The position numbers and the translations under genes were made by a program. Under the pieces are notes generated by a model, which ran no database searches, was not told where the DNA came from, and saw only the letters and a list, made by a program, of their open reading frames with translations. A stretch of 64,000 bases of DNA from assembly GCF_000828895.1 (NCBI RefSeq), contig NZ_AP014568.1, positions 285,699 to 349,698 of the forward strand, read 5' to 3'. Numbering within the stretch: position 1 is the stretch's first letter; each line of letters opens with the position of its first letter. Below, in pieces: positions 33,618 to 44,212 of this stretch. Source of the DNA: Serpentinimonas raichei. Its GTDB lineage: Bacteria; Pseudomonadota; Gammaproteobacteria; Burkholderiales; Burkholderiaceae_C.

Positions 33618-35276
33618 ATGGCCTACCACGTGCTCTGGTTCAAGCGCGATTTGCGCCTGCACGACCACGAAGCCCTGGTCCATGCGGCGCAATGTGCGGC
33701 TGCCGATGGCCAATCGGTGCTGTGCCTGTACGCGCTCGAACCCAGCCTGTGGGCGCAACCCGATGCCGCCGCCTTGCACTACACCTTTTTGCGCGAGTGC
33801 TTGCAAGACCTGCAAACCGATCTGCAAGCGCAAGGAGCGGCTTTGCTGTTGTGGGTGGGTGAGGTGTTGCCCGCGCTGGATTGGCTGCAGCAGCACGCGG
33901 GCGTAGCGGCCCTGCATTCGCACCAAGAAACCGGCAACGCGCACACCTACGCGCGCGATCGCGCCGTGGCGCGTTGGTGCCGCGCCCACCAGGTGCCGTG
34001 GCACGAGCAGGTGCAGTTTGGCGTGCTGCGCCCCCTGCGCCTGCGCAGCCAGTGGTTGCCGCACTGGCAAGCCCAGATGGCGCGACCCACCTTTGCGCAG
34101 CCCGCCCAGGTGCGCTGGGCCAGCGCCGGTGACCTCGCTCGTGGTGGCGTGGCGGCGGCACTAGCCGATCCCAGCAGCTTGGGGCCCGGCGCGCCCTGCG
34201 CCGTGTGGCAGGTGGCCGACTTGCCCCCCGCCAGTGCTCTGGGGCTGGACCCTTGGGTGGCACCGCTGCGCCAGCGCGGCGGACGCCAGCAGGCATTGCA
34301 AGACTGGGAGCGCTTTGCCCACAGCGGCTGTGCTGCCTACCGGGGCGGCATTTCCTCGCCCTTGAGCGCGCCCACGGCCTGTTCGCGCTTGTCGGCGCAT
34401 TTGGCCTTGGGCGGCTTGAGCCTGCGCGAGGTGGTGCAAGCCACCCGCTCGCACATGGCCGACCCCGGCACTTCGGCGCGCCAGCGCCAGGGTTTGGCGG
34501 CTTTTTTGAGCCGGCTGCATTGGCACTGCCACTTCATACAAAAGCTCGAGAGCGAGCCCGCGCTGGAGCAAGCCAACCTGCACCGTGGCTACGACGGTTT
34601 GCGCGAGCCCGACTGGAACCCCGCGCATTTCGAGGCGCTGATGCAGGGCCGCACCGGTTGGCCGATGGTCGATGCCTGCGTGGCCATGCTGCGCCAGACC
34701 GGTTGGCTCAATTTTCGGATGCGCGCCATGCTGGTGTCGGTGGCGGCTTACCCCCTGTGGCTGCACTGGCGCGAAGTGGGGCTGTGGCTGGCGCGGCAGT
34801 TTTTGGATTACGAGCCCGGCATCCACTGGAGCCAAATGCAGATGCAAGCCGGCACCACCGGCATCAACACCACCCGCGTCTACAACCCGATCAAGCAGGC
34901 GCAAGACCACGATCCGCAAGGCCATTTTGTGCGGCACTGGTTGCCCGTCATGCGCCGTGTGCCCGATGCGTGGTTGTTCGAGCCCTGGCGCATGCCCGCC
35001 AGCGTGCAGGCGCACTGCGGGGTGCAAGTGGGCGTGGATCTGGCGCTGCCGCTGGTGGATTTGCAGGCGGCCACGCGCAGCGCCAAAGCGCGCCTGCACG
35101 CACGCCGCGCACAACCTGAGGTGCGCGCCGCCAAAGCCGCGATCGTGGAGCGACACGGCTCACGCAAAGCGCCGTTCGCGCGCAAGGGCAGCAGCCGCCC
35201 GGCCGATGCAGCAGCACCCAGCCGCGCTCCAGCTCCTCCAGCTAGCGGGCCGCAGCAGATGGCGCTGGATTTTTGA
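33618..35276 (+). CDS. phr: Deoxyribodipyrimidine photolyase/cryptochrome family protein
   Basis: Light-driven DNA repair or light sensing with FAD. The N-terminal antenna domain begins [15 protein letters not shown]. The FAD-binding domain holds [49 protein letters not shown] and [24 protein letters not shown]. Length 552 aa, with a basic Ala-rich tail of about 70 residues. The usual GGWQW segment of class I CPD photolyases is replaced by [14 protein letters not shown], so this is a distinct subgroup. ATG 33618 is chosen; the open frame upstream overlaps the previous gene. Confidence 0.87.
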   Translation: MAYHVLWFKRDLRLHDHEALVHAAQCAAADGQSVLCLYALEPSLWAQPDAAALHYTFLRECLQDLQTDLQAQGAALLLWVGEVLPALDWLQQHAGVAALHSHQETGNAHTYARDRAVARWCRAHQVPWHEQVQFGVLRPLRLRSQWLPHWQAQMARPTFAQPAQVRWASAGDLARGGVAAALADPSSLGPGAPCAVWQVADLPPASALGLDPWVAPLRQRGGRQQALQDWERFAHSGCAAYRGGISSPLSAPTACSRLSAHLALGGLSLREVVQATRSHMADPGTSARQRQGLAAFLSRLHWHCHFIQKLESEPALEQANLHRGYDGLREPDWNPAHFEALMQGRTGWPMVDACVAMLRQTGWLNFRMRAMLVSVAAYPLWLHWREVGLWLARQFLDYEPGIHWSQMQMQAGTTGINTTRVYNPIKQAQDHDPQGHFVRHWLPVMRRVPDAWLFEPWRMPASVQAHCGVQVGVDLALPLVDLQAATRSAKARLHARRAQPEVRAAKAAIVERHGSRKAPFARKGSSRPADAAAPSRAPAPPASGPQQMALDF

Positions 35277-35290
35277 GGCTTGATCCATCC

Positions 35291-35458
35291 ATGAAAATGC
35301 GCAAAAAATCCCAACTGCCGCAAAAAATCTGCGCCTGCTGCGGCCTGCCTTTTGTGTGGCGCAAAAAATGGGAGCGCGACTGGGAACAGGTGCGCTACTG
35401 CTCCGAGCGCTGCCGCCGCAGCCAGCCTGGTGCCCCTGCACGCCCTACAAGTGGCTAG
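35291..35458 (+). CDS. DUF2256 zinc-ribbon protein
   Basis: A 55-aa protein with [29 protein letters not shown], two CxxC-like pairs that would bind zinc. The family commonly sits beside cryptochrome/photolyase genes, as here; its role is unknown. The gene lies between the two photolyase genes, 14 bp after the first. Confidence 0.85.
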   Translation: MKMRKKSQLPQKICACCGLPFVWRKKWERDWEQVRYCSERCRRSQPGAPARPTSG

Positions 35459-35517
35459 ACCCTCCAGCCACATGGCTCACCCATTGGCATAACCTGCCTG
35501 TTCCAATTCGACCCTGC

Positions 35518-37200
35518 ATGCCACCGCACCCACTGTCCACCCCCAGCCCCACTTGCGCAAGGGCACCCGATGCCGCAACCCCGCTGCCCGCCGATGCGGC
35601 CCCAGCGCACACCCTGCGCCTGCTGCTGGGCGATCAACTCAACCCAGACCACGCTTGGTTTGGCCGCGTCGATGCGGGCGTGGTCTATGTGCTGCTCGAA
35701 CTGCGCCAAGAAACCGACTACGTGCGGCACCACGCGCAAAAAATTCTGGCGATCTTTGCTGCCATGCGCCGCTTGGCGCAACACCTGGCCGCGCAAGGGC
35801 ACCGGGTGCGCTATGTGGGCATCGACGCGCCCCTAGGCACGGGCAGCGCGGCCGGCCCTGCGGCCCAGCCCCAGCCCCAGCCCGGCAGCGGCACCGGGGT
35901 CCAGGCTTGGTGCCTGAGCGACTGCCTAACCTGGCTCTGCCAGCAGCACCAGGCCCGGGCCTTCGAGTACCAAGAGCCCGACGAGTGGCGCCTCGACCAG
36001 CAGTTGGCCACCTGGTGCGCGGGCTCTGGGCTGGCCACGCGCCGGGTTGGCAGTGGGCATTTTTATACCCCGCGCCATGCGGCGGCGCAGTTTTTTGGGG
36101 CGCGCAAGCAATGGCGGCAAGAACACTTTTACCGCCGCCTGCGGCAAGAGCACGGGGTGTTGCTCGATGCGCTGGGCCAGCCCGAAGGCGGGCAATGGAA
36201 TTTTGACGCCGACAACCGCCAGCCTTGGCGCGGTCAGCCCCCGGTGCCGCCCGATGCGCGCCCGGTGCACGACCACAGCGCGCTCTGGCACCTCATCAGC
36301 GCCAGCGGGGTGCAGAGCATGGGCGAGCCGTCCGCCGCCGCCCTGCGCTGGCCGATCGACCGCGCCGAGGCGCTGCAGCAGCTCGACCACTTCATCGAGC
36401 ACCGGCTGGCCCACTTCGGGGCTTTTCAAGATGCGCTCTCGAGCCAGCATGGCACGCTGTTTCACTCCCTGCTCTCGTTTGCGCTCAACGTCAAAATGCT
36501 GCGTCCGCACGAAGTGGTGCAGCGCGCCGAGCAAGCCTGGCGCGCCGGGCAGGTGCCGCTGGCCGCCGCCGAGGGCTTCATCCGCCAGATACTGGGCTGG
36601 CGCGAATACGTGCGCGGAGTCTATTGGGCGCAGATGCCGGGCTACACCAACTGCAACGCGCTCGCGCACCAGCGCCCCTTGCCGCACTGGTTCTGGAACG
36701 GCCAGACGCGCATGGCCTGCATGGCGGCGGCGCTGCAAAACTCATTGCGCAACGCCTACGCGCACCACATCCAGCGCCTGATGGTGATTGGCAACTTTGC
36801 CCTGCTGGCTGGGCTCGACCCGCAGGCGCTGCACCGCTGGTATTTGGGCATCTACATCGACGCCTTCGAGTGGGTCGAGGCCCCCAACACACTGGGCATG
36901 AGCCAGTTTGCCGACGGCGGCCTGCTGGCCAGCAAGCCCTACGTGAGCAGCGCCGCCTACCTGCAGCGCATGGGCGACCACTGCCGCACCTGCCCCTACG
37001 ATCCGGCCCTCAAAACTGGGGCCCGCGCCTGCCCCTACAACGCTCTGTATTGGGATTTTTTCGAGCGCCACGCGCAGCGGCTGGGGCAAAATGCCCGCAT
37101 CAGTCTGGTCTATCGCAACCTGCAGCGCATGGCACCCGAGGCGCGCGCGGCGTTGCGCGAGCAGGCGGCGCACACGCTGGAGCGCATCGAGGCGCTATGA
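35518..37200 (+). CDS. cryB: Fe-S bacterial cryptochrome/photolyase (CryB/PhrB type)
   Basis: FeS-BCP class protein: (6-4) photolyase or light sensor with FAD and a 4Fe-4S cluster. The four cluster cysteines are present: Cys379, Cys489, Cys492 and Cys505, with the exact C-x2-C-x12-C spacing known for PhrB. Other signs are LLLGDQLNPDH at the N-terminus and RQILGWREYVRGVYW and GMSQFADGGLLASKPYVSSAAY in the FAD region. Length 560 aa from ATG 35518; the first 30 residues and an insertion near 105-128 are low-complexity. It ends the rightward light-type gene run. Confidence 0.9.
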   Translation: MPPHPLSTPSPTCARAPDAATPLPADAAPAHTLRLLLGDQLNPDHAWFGRVDAGVVYVLLELRQETDYVRHHAQKILAIFAAMRRLAQHLAAQGHRVRYVGIDAPLGTGSAAGPAAQPQPQPGSGTGVQAWCLSDCLTWLCQQHQARAFEYQEPDEWRLDQQLATWCAGSGLATRRVGSGHFYTPRHAAAQFFGARKQWRQEHFYRRLRQEHGVLLDALGQPEGGQWNFDADNRQPWRGQPPVPPDARPVHDHSALWHLISASGVQSMGEPSAAALRWPIDRAEALQQLDHFIEHRLAHFGAFQDALSSQHGTLFHSLLSFALNVKMLRPHEVVQRAEQAWRAGQVPLAAAEGFIRQILGWREYVRGVYWAQMPGYTNCNALAHQRPLPHWFWNGQTRMACMAAALQNSLRNAYAHHIQRLMVIGNFALLAGLDPQALHRWYLGIYIDAFEWVEAPNTLGMSQFADGGLLASKPYVSSAAYLQRMGDHCRTCPYDPALKTGARACPYNALYWDFFERHAQRLGQNARISLVYRNLQRMAPEARAALREQAAHTLERIEAL

Positions 37201-37216
37201 AGGCGCTGTAAAGGCG

Positions 37217-37933
37217 CTACCAAGCAATCGGCGCGCCTTGGTGGTCGATGAACTGGGCCCGGCTCAAAGCCGGCAGCGCATCGAGTGCGCGCAGCAGGCG
37301 CGTGGCCGCTTCGGCGGGTTCGATGCAGTGCTCGGGTGCGGCAAAGGCGGCCGACAGCGGTGAGCGCACCGTGCCCGGCTGCAGCGCCGCAAACACCGCT
37401 TGCGGGCGCAGCCGCGTGGCTTCGATGGCGCTGGTTTGCAGCAACTGGTTGAGCGCCGCCTTGGAGGCGCGGTAGCTCCACCAGCCGCCCTTGTGGTTGT
37501 CCTCGATGCTGCCCACACGCGCCGACAGCACCGCCACGATGGCGCGCTGGTCTTTGGCCAGCAGCGGCAGCAAGTGCTTGAGCAGCAGCGCCGGCCCAAT
37601 GGCATTGACCTCAAAGGCGCGCCGCAAACCCTCGGGGCTCAGGGCCGCCAGGCGCTTTTCCGGGCCGCGGCCGTCGATGCTCAAGGCGCCGGTAGCGATC
37701 AGCAGCAGGTGCAGGGGGCCCGCTTGGGCCACGTGCGCCGCGCAGCGCTCGATGCTGGATTCGTCTTCGAGCACCAGCGCCGGCTGGCTTTGGCGCGACA
37801 GCCCGATCACCTGCGCGCAGCGCGCATCGCGCTGCAAAGCGGCCACAAAAGCCTGCCCGATGGCACCGCTGGCACCGCACACCACGGCGCGGTAAGGCTG
37901 GGGCAGGGAGTGCATCGAGGGCGGGTGGTTCAT
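37217..37933 (-). CDS. Short-chain dehydrogenase (CsgA/C-factor-like)
   Basis: 238 aa SDR, convergent with cryB (16 bp between stops). The cofactor motif CGASGAIGQAFVAAL is at about residues 18-32, and YRASKAALNQLL contains the catalytic Tyr/Lys. A similar short SDR often accompanies cryptochrome genes in other bacteria, so it may be part of the same response. The start at 37933 gives MNHPPSMHSLPQ; the next ATG is six codons on. Confidence 0.82.
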   Translation of the reverse strand: MNHPPSMHSLPQPYRAVVCGASGAIGQAFVAALQRDARCAQVIGLSRQSQPALVLEDESSIERCAAHVAQAGPLHLLLIATGALSIDGRGPEKRLAALSPEGLRRAFEVNAIGPALLLKHLLPLLAKDQRAIVAVLSARVGSIEDNHKGGWWSYRASKAALNQLLQTSAIEATRLRPQAVFAALQPGTVRSPLSAAFAAPEHCIEPAEAATRLLRALDALPALSRAQFIDHQGAPIAW

Positions 37934-37946
37934 GGGGGTGCAGGGA

Positions 37947-38246
37947 TCAAGCTGGGGGAGGCTGCGCGGCCGGATTCGGCCATTGCCGCGCCGTGTGCTG
38001 CACCCGCAGCACACGCACCCAGTCGCCTTCCAGGTCATAGACCAAGAGGTAGTGGCGGTGCGCCACCAGTTCGCGCGTACCGGCCACACGCCCGGCGCGG
38101 CCCAGCTTGGGGTGATCGAGCAGATGGCGGGCTTTTTCGGAAAACTGCTCGTCGAGGGACACGGCGGCCGCGGGGTTGTCGCGCGCAATGTATTCGCGGA
38201 TGGCTTTGCGGTCGGCGCTGGCTATTCTGGTCCAGACCAGCTTCAT
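37947..38246 (-). CDS. ParE/RelE-family toxin
   Basis: 99 aa with the ParE pattern: MKLVWTRIASADRKAIREYIARDNPAAAV, then RAGRVAGTRELVAHRHYLLVYDLEGDWVRVLRVQHTARQWP. By family it poisons gyrase or cleaves mRNA. The start overlaps the antitoxin stop (ATGA). The Pro-rich end is short. Confidence 0.87.
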   Translation of the reverse strand: MKLVWTRIASADRKAIREYIARDNPAAAVSLDEQFSEKARHLLDHPKLGRAGRVAGTRELVAHRHYLLVYDLEGDWVRVLRVQHTARQWPNPAAQPPPA

Positions 38247-38533
38247 GCAGTCAAGCCCGCGAGTCCGCGCCGCGTTTGTTCGCGCCAAGCAGCGGCTTCG
38301 GCCTCCACCTCCTCGGCCGAAACCAAATGGCCGGCATTGGCCGAATCCAGCCCGATCTGCACCTGCTGCCTAAACCAAGCGTCGCGCGCCGCCGCCTCTT
38401 GTTGCTGCTGCACGAATTCGCGCATGAAGTCGCGCAGCAACTGCGCACCGCTGCGGTCACGCGCTTTGGCGGCGCTGCTGAACTCGGTTTTCAGGGCCTC
38501 ATCGACACGGAAAGTAAACGTGGCTTCGCTCAT
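38243..38533 (-). CDS. Ribbon-helix-helix antitoxin of the ParE-type pair
   Basis: 96 aa. The N-terminus TFTFRVDEALKTEFSSAAKARDRSGAQLLRDFMREFV is a ribbon-helix-helix DNA-binding domain. The C-terminal half (FRQQVQIGLDSANAGHLVSAEEVEAEAAAWREQTRRG) would wrap the toxin. It is first in the two-gene operon and preceded by AAGGAGC. Confidence 0.87.
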   Translation of the reverse strand: MSEATFTFRVDEALKTEFSSAAKARDRSGAQLLRDFMREFVQQQQEAAARDAWFRQQVQIGLDSANAGHLVSAEEVEAEAAAWREQTRRGLAGLTA

Positions 38534-38638
38534 GCGCTGCTCCTTGTGTTACAAAGCCAGTGCATGGTAGCACGGGAGCCTAAGGGCATCAAGCGCTACC
38601 GCCTAAGCGCGCTACAGGCCAGCAGCCAAGCCCGCGCT

Positions 38639-38935
38639 TTAATCCAGCCCGGGCGGCGCCGGGAACTCGCGCCGCGCATGCACCACGTTCACCACCTCGA
38701 TGCGCGTGGCGGCCACCCGGTACAGCACGAGGTAATTGGGGTGGGCTACGAGTTCGCGCAGCCCCGGCACGCGCTCGCTGCTGCGGTACAGGTAGGGGTG
38801 CTGCGAGAGGGGTAGCACAGATTCTTCCAGCAGGTGCCTCATGCGCCGCGCCGCCTGCGGGTTGGCTTGGGCGATGTAGCGCAGAATGTGCGCCAGATCG
38901 TCGCGGGCCGAAGTCCGCCAGATGATAGGCAGCAA
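38639..38935 (-). CDS. RelE/ParE-family toxin (second pair)
   Basis: 98 aa: LPIIWRTSARDDLAHILRYIAQANPQAARRM, then ...SERVPGLRELVAHPNYLVLYRVAATRIEVVNVVHARREFP. The start taken is TTG 38935, one base after the antitoxin stop, because it gives the family N-terminus. An ATG at 38983 would overlap the antitoxin by 15 codons and add unrelated sequence. Confidence 0.83.
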   Translation of the reverse strand: MLPIIWRTSARDDLAHILRYIAQANPQAARRMRHLLEESVLPLSQHPYLYRSSERVPGLRELVAHPNYLVLYRVAATRIEVVNVVHARREFPAPPGLD

Positions 38936-38936
38936 C

Positions 38937-39131
38937 TCAGGTGCTCCGCAGGGCTTCGCTTTGGATCGCGTCGATGAGGGCATCCATTTCGGCCATCACC
39001 TCATCATGCGGAATCGGCGGGCGCGGATCGGCCAAGCTGGCCGCCACTTTGGCTTGCAGCCAGGCGGTGTAGCTGGCTTCTTGTTCGGCGGTTTCGAACT
39101 CCGACACCAAGGGGGACAAGGCAACACTCAT
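38937..39131 (-). CDS. Antitoxin of the second RelE/ParE-type pair
   Basis: 64 aa, small and acidic: LVSEFETAEQEASYTAWLQAKVAASLADPRPPIPHDEVMAEMDALI. The central pattern, with PHDEVMAEMDALI, is typical of antitoxins paired with this toxin group. AGGAG lies 7 nt before the ATG, and CATAAT upstream may be the -10 box. Confidence 0.82.
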   Translation of the reverse strand: MSVALSPLVSEFETAEQEASYTAWLQAKVAASLADPRPPIPHDEVMAEMDALIDAIQSEALRST

Positions 39132-39221
39132 GATCGGCTCCTAGACTGTAAATTGATTATGGCGCAAAGGCGACTTAGGCGCAAAGATCAAGCGCACCCC
39201 AAGCGCTCCAGCCCCAGCGCC

Positions 39222-40289
39222 CTACACCAGCTCCCGCAGCGCCTGCAGCAGCGCCGCGCATTGTTCCGGGCTGCCCACCGTGATGCGCAAAAACTGCTCG
39301 ATGCGTGGAGCGCGAAAGTGGCGCACCAGCACCGCGCGTGCGCGCAGGTCGGCGGCCAGTTGCGCCGCGTCGTGCTGCGGATGGCGCGCAAACACGAAGT
39401 TGGCGGCCGAAGGCAGCACCGCAAAGCCCAGCGCTTCCAGTTCGGCCACCAGCGCGGCGCGCGTATCCATCACCTGCTGGCAACTGCGCTGAAAGTGCGC
39501 TTCGTCTTGCACCGAGGCCAGCGCCCCGGCCAGCGCCAGCCGGCCCAGCGGGTAGGAGTTGAAGCTGTTTTTCACCCGCTCCAGCCCCTCGATCAGCTCC
39601 GCCGAACCCAGCGCAAAGCCCACCCGCAGCCCAGCCAGCGAGCGGCTTTTGGAAAAGGTCTGCACCACCAGCAGGTTCGGGTAGCGCCCCAGCAGCGCCG
39701 CTGCGCTGGTGCCGCCAAAGTCGATGTAGGCCTCATCGACCAGCACCACCGCCTGCGGGTTGCCAGCCACGATGCGCTCCACCTCATCTAAGCCCAGCAG
39801 GCGGCCGGTGGGGGCGTTGGGGTTGGCAAAGACGATCGCCCCGGCTTGCTGCCCGCCCTGCGGCAGGTAGTCGGCGGGGCGGATCGAGAAATCGTCGGCC
39901 AGCGCAATGGCGCGCTGCTGCAAGCCGTACAGGCCGCAGTAGACCGGGTAAAAGCTGTAGCCCACGTCTGGGCGCCAGAGCGGCTGCTCGTGCCGCAGCA
40001 GCGCCATGAAGGCGTGCGCCAGCACCTCGTCGGAGCCGTTGCCCACAAACACCTGCTGCGGCGCCAGCCCAAAGCGCTGCCCCAGCGCGGCCTTGAGCGC
40101 GTCGGCGTTGGGGTCGGGGTACAGGCGCAGGCCGTCGTCGGCAGCGGCCTGGATGGCGGCCAGCGCCAGCGGCGAGGGGCCGTAGGGGTGCTCGTTGGTG
40201 TTGAGCTTGACCAGGTTGGCGATTTTGGGCTGCTCGCCCGGCACGTAGGGTGTCAGGCCGTGGACGACGGCGCTCCAGTAGCGGCTCAT
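39222..40289 (-). CDS. hisC: Histidinol-phosphate aminotransferase
   Basis: PLP enzyme of histidine synthesis, 355 aa. Visible are [51 protein letters not shown] and the PLP lysine in [14 protein letters not shown] (Lys214). The gene is inverted relative to hisG, hisD and hisB, which is unusual because hisD-hisC-hisB normally run in one direction in this group. The start at 40289 ([15 protein letters not shown]) matches the family. Confidence 0.94.
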   Translation of the reverse strand: MSRYWSAVVHGLTPYVPGEQPKIANLVKLNTNEHPYGPSPLALAAIQAAADDGLRLYPDPNADALKAALGQRFGLAPQQVFVGNGSDEVLAHAFMALLRHEQPLWRPDVGYSFYPVYCGLYGLQQRAIALADDFSIRPADYLPQGGQQAGAIVFANPNAPTGRLLGLDEVERIVAGNPQAVVLVDEAYIDFGGTSAAALLGRYPNLLVVQTFSKSRSLAGLRVGFALGSAELIEGLERVKNSFNSYPLGRLALAGALASVQDEAHFQRSCQQVMDTRAALVAELEALGFAVLPSAANFVFARHPQHDAAQLAADLRARAVLVRHFRAPRIEQFLRITVGSPEQCAALLQALRELV

Positions 40290-40473
40290 GGGTGGGGCAT
40301 AGGGTGGGGTGGTTAAAAGGGCGAGAGCAGGCGGGGCAGGGCAGGGCACCAAGAGCAGATTGCGGATGCGCTCTAGGCAGGGGCAAGCCCCTACTCGGTG
40401 CTTCAAATGGTATCATGAGGCGCTGCAAATCCCCCCGCCCAAACGGCCTTCATTCTTCCCCAATCCAAGCCCC

Positions 40474-41061
40474 ATGCGGCAAGCCGAAGTCACCCGCCAG
40501 ACCCTTGAGACGCACATCCGCGTCGCCCTCAACCTCGACGGCAGCGGCCGCGCCAGCCTGCGCAGCGGCATCGGCTTTCTGGACCACATGCTGGAGCAGA
40601 TCGCCCGCCACGGCCTGATCGACCTCGAAATCGAATGCAGCGGCGACCTGCACATCGACGGCCACCACACCGTGGAAGACATCGGCATCACGCTCGGGCA
40701 GGCGCTGGCGCGCGCCGTGGGCGACAAACGCGGCATCCGCCGCTACGGCCACGCCTACGTGCCGCTGGATGAAGCCCTGAGCCGTGTGGTGGTCGATTTT
40801 TCCGGCCGCCCGGGCCTGCACATGGATGTCAAGTTCAGCGCCGCCGCCATCGGCCAGCTCGACACCCAACTGGTGTTCGAGTTCTTCCAGGGGCTGGTCA
40901 ACCACGCCGGCATCACGCTGCACATTGACAACCTCAAGGGCATCAACGCGCACCACCAGTGCGAGACCATTTTCAAGGCCTTTGCGCGTGCCCTGCGCGC
41001 CGCCCTCGAGCCCGATCCGCGCTTGGGCGACGCCGTGCCCTCCACCAAGGGCTCGCTCTAA
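40474..41061 (+). CDS. hisB: Imidazoleglycerol-phosphate dehydratase
   Basis: Mn-dependent dehydration in histidine synthesis, 195 aa, monofunctional (no phosphatase domain). Metal-binding motifs are [28 protein letters not shown] and [22 protein letters not shown]. The ATG at 40474 gives the family N-terminus ([19 protein letters not shown]). It heads the hisBHAF run, and a promoter is expected in the 184-bp divergent gap with hisC. Confidence 0.95.
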   Translation: MRQAEVTRQTLETHIRVALNLDGSGRASLRSGIGFLDHMLEQIARHGLIDLEIECSGDLHIDGHHTVEDIGITLGQALARAVGDKRGIRRYGHAYVPLDEALSRVVVDFSGRPGLHMDVKFSAAAIGQLDTQLVFEFFQGLVNHAGITLHIDNLKGINAHHQCETIFKAFARALRAALEPDPRLGDAVPSTKGSL

Positions 41062-41083
41062 ATTTCCCGCGTCCGTACCTAAA

Positions 41084-41779
41084 ATGAACCGCCAGACCGT
41101 CGCCGTGCTCGACTACGGCATGGGCAATTTGCGCTCGGTGGCCCAAGCGCTGCGCAAGGCCGCGCTCGGGCTCGATGCCGCCTGCGAGGTGATCGTCACC
41201 GGCAGCGCGCAAGCCCTGCGCGAGGCCGACCGCGTGGTGCTGCCCGGCCAAGGCGCCATGCCCGATTGCATGGCCGAGCTCGAACGCAGCGGCCTGCTGC
41301 CCGCGCTGCGCCACGCCGCCGCCCACAAGCCGCTGTTTGGCGTCTGCGTCGGCATGCAGATGCTGCTCGACCACTCCGAAGAGGGCGATACCCCCGGCCT
41401 TGGGCTCATCCCTGGCCAGGTGCGGCGCTTTGAACTCGAAGGCCAGCACCAGCCCGACGGCAGCCGCTACAAAGTGCCGCAAATGGGCTGGAACCAGGTC
41501 TGGCAAGGCCCGGCCCCTTCCGCCTCTGCCCCTTCCGCCCCCGCCGCGCACCCGCACCCACTCTGGCACGGCATCCCCGACGGCAGCCACTACTACTTCG
41601 TGCACAGCTACTACGCCCAGCCCGCCGACCCAGCCCACTGCGCTGGCCACACCCACTATGGCCAGCCCTTTGCCAGCGCGCTGGCGCACGGCAACCTGTT
41701 TGGCACCCAGTTCCACCCCGAAAAAAGCGCCGACCAAGGGCTGGCGCTGTACCGCAACTTTTTGCGCTGGCAGCCCTGA
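41084..41779 (+). CDS. hisH: Imidazole glycerol phosphate synthase, glutaminase subunit
   Basis: Class I glutamine amidotransferase that feeds ammonia to HisF. The nucleophile is Cys88 ([11 protein letters not shown]), and the His/Glu of the triad are in GTQFHPEKS. 231 aa, with an extra Ala/Pro/Ser insertion at about 144-163 (residues [13 protein letters not shown]) that is not part of the core fold. It lies 22 bp after hisB. Confidence 0.94.
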   Translation: MNRQTVAVLDYGMGNLRSVAQALRKAALGLDAACEVIVTGSAQALREADRVVLPGQGAMPDCMAELERSGLLPALRHAAAHKPLFGVCVGMQMLLDHSEEGDTPGLGLIPGQVRRFELEGQHQPDGSRYKVPQMGWNQVWQGPAPSASAPSAPAAHPHPLWHGIPDGSHYYFVHSYYAQPADPAHCAGHTHYGQPFASALAHGNLFGTQFHPEKSADQGLALYRNFLRWQP

Positions 41780-41830
41780 AAAGCGCGCCCCATCCCCCAC
41801 CCTCCAGCCACCAAGCCCTTAGCCACCGCC

Positions 41831-42571
41831 ATGCTGCTCATTCCTGCCATCGACCTCAAAGACGGCCAATGCGTGCGCCTCCAACAAGGCGACATGGACC
41901 TCTCCACCGTATTCGGCGACGACCCCGCCGCCATGGCGCGGCGCTGGGTGGACCAGGGCGCGCGCCGCCTGCACCTGGTGGACCTCAATGGCGCCTTTGC
42001 CGGGCGGCCCAAAAACGAGGCCGCCATCCGCGCCATCATGAAAGAAGTGGGCGAGGAAATCGACGTCCAGCTCGGCGGCGGCATCCGCGACCTCGACACC
42101 ATCGAGCGCTACCTCGACGCCGGCTTGCGCTACGTCATCATCGGCACGGCAGCCGTGAAAAACCCCGGTTTTCTGCAAGACGCCTGCAGCGCCTTTGGCG
42201 GCCACATCATCGTCGGGCTCGATGCGCGCGACGGCAAAGTCGCCACCGACGGCTGGAGCAAGCTCAGCGGCCACGAAGTGCTCGATCTGGCGCGCAAATT
42301 CCAGGATTACGGCGTCGAATCCATCATCTACACCGACATCGGGCGCGACGGCATGGGCTGCGGCATCAACACCGAAGCCACGCTGCGGCTGGCGCAGGCG
42401 CTCAGCATCCCGGTCATCGCCTCCGGCGGCTTGGCCGGGATCGACGACATCCGCCGCCTGTGCGCGCTCGAACCCGAAGGCGTGGCCGGGGTGATTTGCG
42501 GGCGCTCGATCTACAACGGCGTGCTCGACTTCGCCGCCGCCCAGCGCCTGGCCGACGAGCTCAACGGCTGA
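41831..42571 (+). CDS. hisA: Phosphoribosylformimino-AICAR ribotide isomerase
   Basis: Amadori rearrangement of ProFAR, a TIM barrel of 246 aa. Visible are [20 protein letters not shown], the substrate loop [20 protein letters not shown], and the second phosphate-binding half [13 protein letters not shown]. The catalytic Asp pair is at the start (AIDLKDG) and in [10 protein letters not shown]. Confidence 0.95.
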   Translation: MLLIPAIDLKDGQCVRLQQGDMDLSTVFGDDPAAMARRWVDQGARRLHLVDLNGAFAGRPKNEAAIRAIMKEVGEEIDVQLGGGIRDLDTIERYLDAGLRYVIIGTAAVKNPGFLQDACSAFGGHIIVGLDARDGKVATDGWSKLSGHEVLDLARKFQDYGVESIIYTDIGRDGMGCGINTEATLRLAQALSIPVIASGGLAGIDDIRRLCALEPEGVAGVICGRSIYNGVLDFAAAQRLADELNG

Positions 42572-42591
42572 CCCCCCAATCCAAAGCCCCC

Positions 42592-43398
<807 letters not shown>

Positions 43399-43407
43399 GG
43401 CCCGAGT

Positions 43408-43419
43408 GGCCCCATACCT
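43408..43419. repeat. Direct repeat GGCCCCATACCT, left copy
   Basis: Identical 12-mers at 43408 and 44213 bracket the Phd/PIN module; each is followed about 50 nt later by a boundary element. Confidence 0.55.
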
Positions 43420-43460
43420 CAGAATAGCCGTCGCCTCGGCAGATCAAACCGCGGGCAACT

Positions 43461-43490
43461 GGGGGAGCCGTGGTCTGAACCCGATTTCCT
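43461..43490 (+). repeat. Boundary element copy a
   Basis: The 20-bp core GTGGTCTGAACCCGATTTCC is preceded by a G-run. It lies between hisF and the Phd/PIN pair. It belongs to a family whose ends read GGGAAA...TTTCCC. Confidence 0.6.
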
Positions 43491-43538
43491 CTTCGATGCT
43501 AAGATCTGGTCTGTATAGTCAGAACCAAGAGTGAAGCG

Positions 43539-43787
43539 ATGCACACATGGCAAATGCAAGAGGCAAAGGCGCGAATGTCGGAAGTGGTCAAGCGCGCCCA
43601 GACGCAGCCCCAGGACATCACCTTGCACGGCAAGTCGGTGGCCGTGGTGATTTCGCGCGAGACCTTTAATCGCCTGTCACAGGCGCAGGATTCGCTGGTG
43701 GATTTCATGCGCCGCTCGCCGCTCTACGGTGCCGACGACATCGTCTTCGAGCGCGACCCGAGCTTGACGCGCGAGGTGGCCTTTTGA
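43539..43787 (+). CDS. Phd/YefM-type antitoxin
   Basis: 82 aa. MHTWQMQEAKARMSEVVKRAQTQPQDITLHGKSVAVVISRETFNRL is the Phd/YefM DNA-binding fold; the C-terminal half should neutralise the PIN toxin. TGTATAGT 20 nt upstream could be the -10 box. The stop overlaps the toxin start. Confidence 0.88.
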   Translation: MHTWQMQEAKARMSEVVKRAQTQPQDITLHGKSVAVVISRETFNRLSQAQDSLVDFMRRSPLYGADDIVFERDPSLTREVAF

Positions 43788-44197
43788 GCTACCTGATCGA
43801 CACCCATGTGCTGTCTGAGTTGCGGCGCAAGTTGCCCAACCCCGGCGTGGTGGCATGGTTCTTGCGCCGACCGCCGCCCACCTTGCATCTATCCGTACTG
43901 ACCCTTGGGGAAATCCGCAAGGGCATCGAGGGAGTTGATGACGCGACACGCCGGCAGTCGTTGCTCGATTGGCTGGAAACCGATCTGCCCCCCTTCTTTA
44001 CCGGGCGCATCCTGAGCATAGACGCAGCGGTTGCCGACCGCTGGGGGCGTTTGGTCGCTGCTGCCGGGCGACCACTGCCCGCCATCGACAGCCTGCTCGC
44101 AGCCACTGCGCTGGAGCACGACTTGGTGCTGGTGACTCGCAACACCAAAGATTTCTTTGGCCTACCCGTAGAGATCTTCAACCCCTGGTCGAACTGA
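43784..44197 (+). CDS. PIN-domain (VapC-like) toxin
   Basis: 137 aa ribonuclease-type toxin. Acidic residues of the PIN site are visible: Asp6 (YLIDTHVLSE), Glu in LTLGEIRKG, Asp in PAIDSLLAATA, and Asp in TRNTKDF. TTG 43784 overlaps the antitoxin stop, the usual coupled arrangement. Confidence 0.9.
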   Translation: MSYLIDTHVLSELRRKLPNPGVVAWFLRRPPPTLHLSVLTLGEIRKGIEGVDDATRRQSLLDWLETDLPPFFTGRILSIDAAVADRWGRLVAAAGRPLPAIDSLLAATALEHDLVLVTRNTKDFFGLPVEIFNPWSN

Positions 44198-44212
44198 TCA
44201 CAGAGCAATCGG

